64,000 bases of DNA from Entamoeba histolytica HM-1:IMSS. Lineage: Eukaryota > Evosea > Mastigamoebida > Endamoebidae. The notes beneath the pieces were generated by a model that was not told the DNA's origin, did not search any database, and saw nothing but the letters and a program-made list of their open reading frames with translations. Position numbers and translations under genes: made by a program. The stretch is from NCBI RefSeq assembly GCF_000208925.1, contig NW_001914925.1, positions 1 to 64,000 of the forward strand, given 5' to 3'. Shown here piece after piece: positions 63,661 through 64,000 of the stretch (positions are counted from its first letter, which is position 1; each line of letters begins with the position of its first letter).

Positions 63661-64000
63661 TCATTTCATTTCAATTACTATAATTCGTTTTGGTGTGAAA
63701 TATTTTTTTCCACAAAGTGCGTTTGATATTCCTTCATATTCAAATGAATCTTGTTGACTACAACGTGATTCTGTTTTATTATTTTCTTTACAAACACAAA
63801 TATCATCTCCATTTCCAAATACAAATAAACAATCATCTGATTTATTATATAAACCGAATGCATATTCTGATTCTTTAATATCAAATTTCTTCATTCCTTC
63901 AATTCTTCCATTTGATTCTAATGAAAATACAAATGACTGTGAATCATTTATATAATAATCAACTTTATCAATTTTCTCATTAACGTATCCTCCAAATTTA
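63661..64000 (-). CDS. TLDc-domain protein, copy 3, cut by window end
   Basis: The frame runs from the window edge (KFGGYVNEKIDKVDYYIND onward) to the KRIIVIEMK C-terminus. Over the readable part it is identical to copy 1 at 35278-35781, including the 77 residues after the internal Met. The N-terminal third lies outside the window. It is the 5' partner of the DUF1963 gene at 62816. Confidence 0.85.
   Translation of the reverse strand, partial: KFGGYVNEKIDKVDYYINDSQSFVFSLESNGRIEGMKKFDIKESEYAFGLYNKSDDCLFVFGNGDDICVCKENNKTESRCSQQDSFEYEGISNALCGKKYFTPKRIIVIEMK

Larger units (their letters stand above)
61950..64000 (-). repeat. Inverted duplicate of the 35.3-36.8 kb TLDc-DUF1963 block
   Basis: From the window end down to 61950 the minus strand reproduces 35441-36830 (minus the N gap), apparently base for base where both are readable. 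Homology stops at 61950 and 36830 after TTCTTATTAAA. The other end of this copy lies beyond the window. Confidence 0.92.

Overview
The window is nuclear DNA of an Entamoeba species, most likely in or near the E. histolytica/E. dispar/E. nuttalli group. The DNA is extremely AT-rich, with short, closely packed and mostly intronless genes. The few introns are 47-87 bp, begin GTTTGT and end TAG. GAACT and GTATTTAAAG-like elements lie just upstream of start codons. The gene families are also typical: AIG1-type GTPases, TLDc proteins, TRF-like telobox Myb proteins, LIM proteins and LRR proteins. So are the LINE/SINE retroelements. Two 100-N runs (25113-25212 and 35925-36024) show that this is a draft scaffold.

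Layout. 1-8.5 kb is repeat-dominated: a roughly 1-kb interspersed repeat, a truncated LINE, an inverted copy of the repeat and an old SINE. 8.5-12.2 kb holds an intact AIG1-type GTPase and a decayed sister copy. 14.1-23.1 kb is a housekeeping island: NAE1/APPBP1, a tiny membrane protein, SLY1, an MMPL/RND transporter and a NatA auxiliary subunit. A well-preserved SINE with a 21-bp target-site duplication sits in the promoter region shared by the last two. 23.1-35.1 kb is mostly gene-poor repeat and relic DNA, with one compositionally unusual 84-aa gene and a degenerate 3.9-kb LINE. 35.2-36.8 kb carries a TLDc gene and a DUF1963 gene interrupted by a gap. 37.6-50.3 kb is a second dense island: SEC13, a C2-like protein, a five-LIM protein, an M3 metallopeptidase, two TRF-like Myb proteins flanking a vWA-like surface protein, AK6/FAP7 and a strongly basic secreted protein. 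50.3-54.5 kb is AT-rich and holds an isolated intron-containing tRNA-Tyr-like gene and a damaged TLDc copy. 54.7-62.8 kb has an acidic protein with a 16-nt first exon, a recently broken plasma-membrane Ca2+-ATPase, an LRR protein, a LINE scrap and an intact DUF1963 gene. The window ends inside a third TLDc copy.

The TLDc-DUF1963 pair at 35.3-36.8 kb recurs in inverted orientation at 64.0-61.95 kb and looks identical wherever both copies are readable. It is either a very recent segmental duplication or an assembly artefact. Comparing the copies suggests that the second N gap hides about 760 bp. I did not find an undescribed multi-gene defence or metabolic system. The most notable signals are the near-identical telobox segment in two otherwise diverged TRF-like genes, the young Ca2+-ATPase pseudogene, the dispersed tRNA, the GC-outlier small gene and the inverted TLDc/DUF1963 duplication. 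All functional statements rest on motif recognition by eye; no database search was run.
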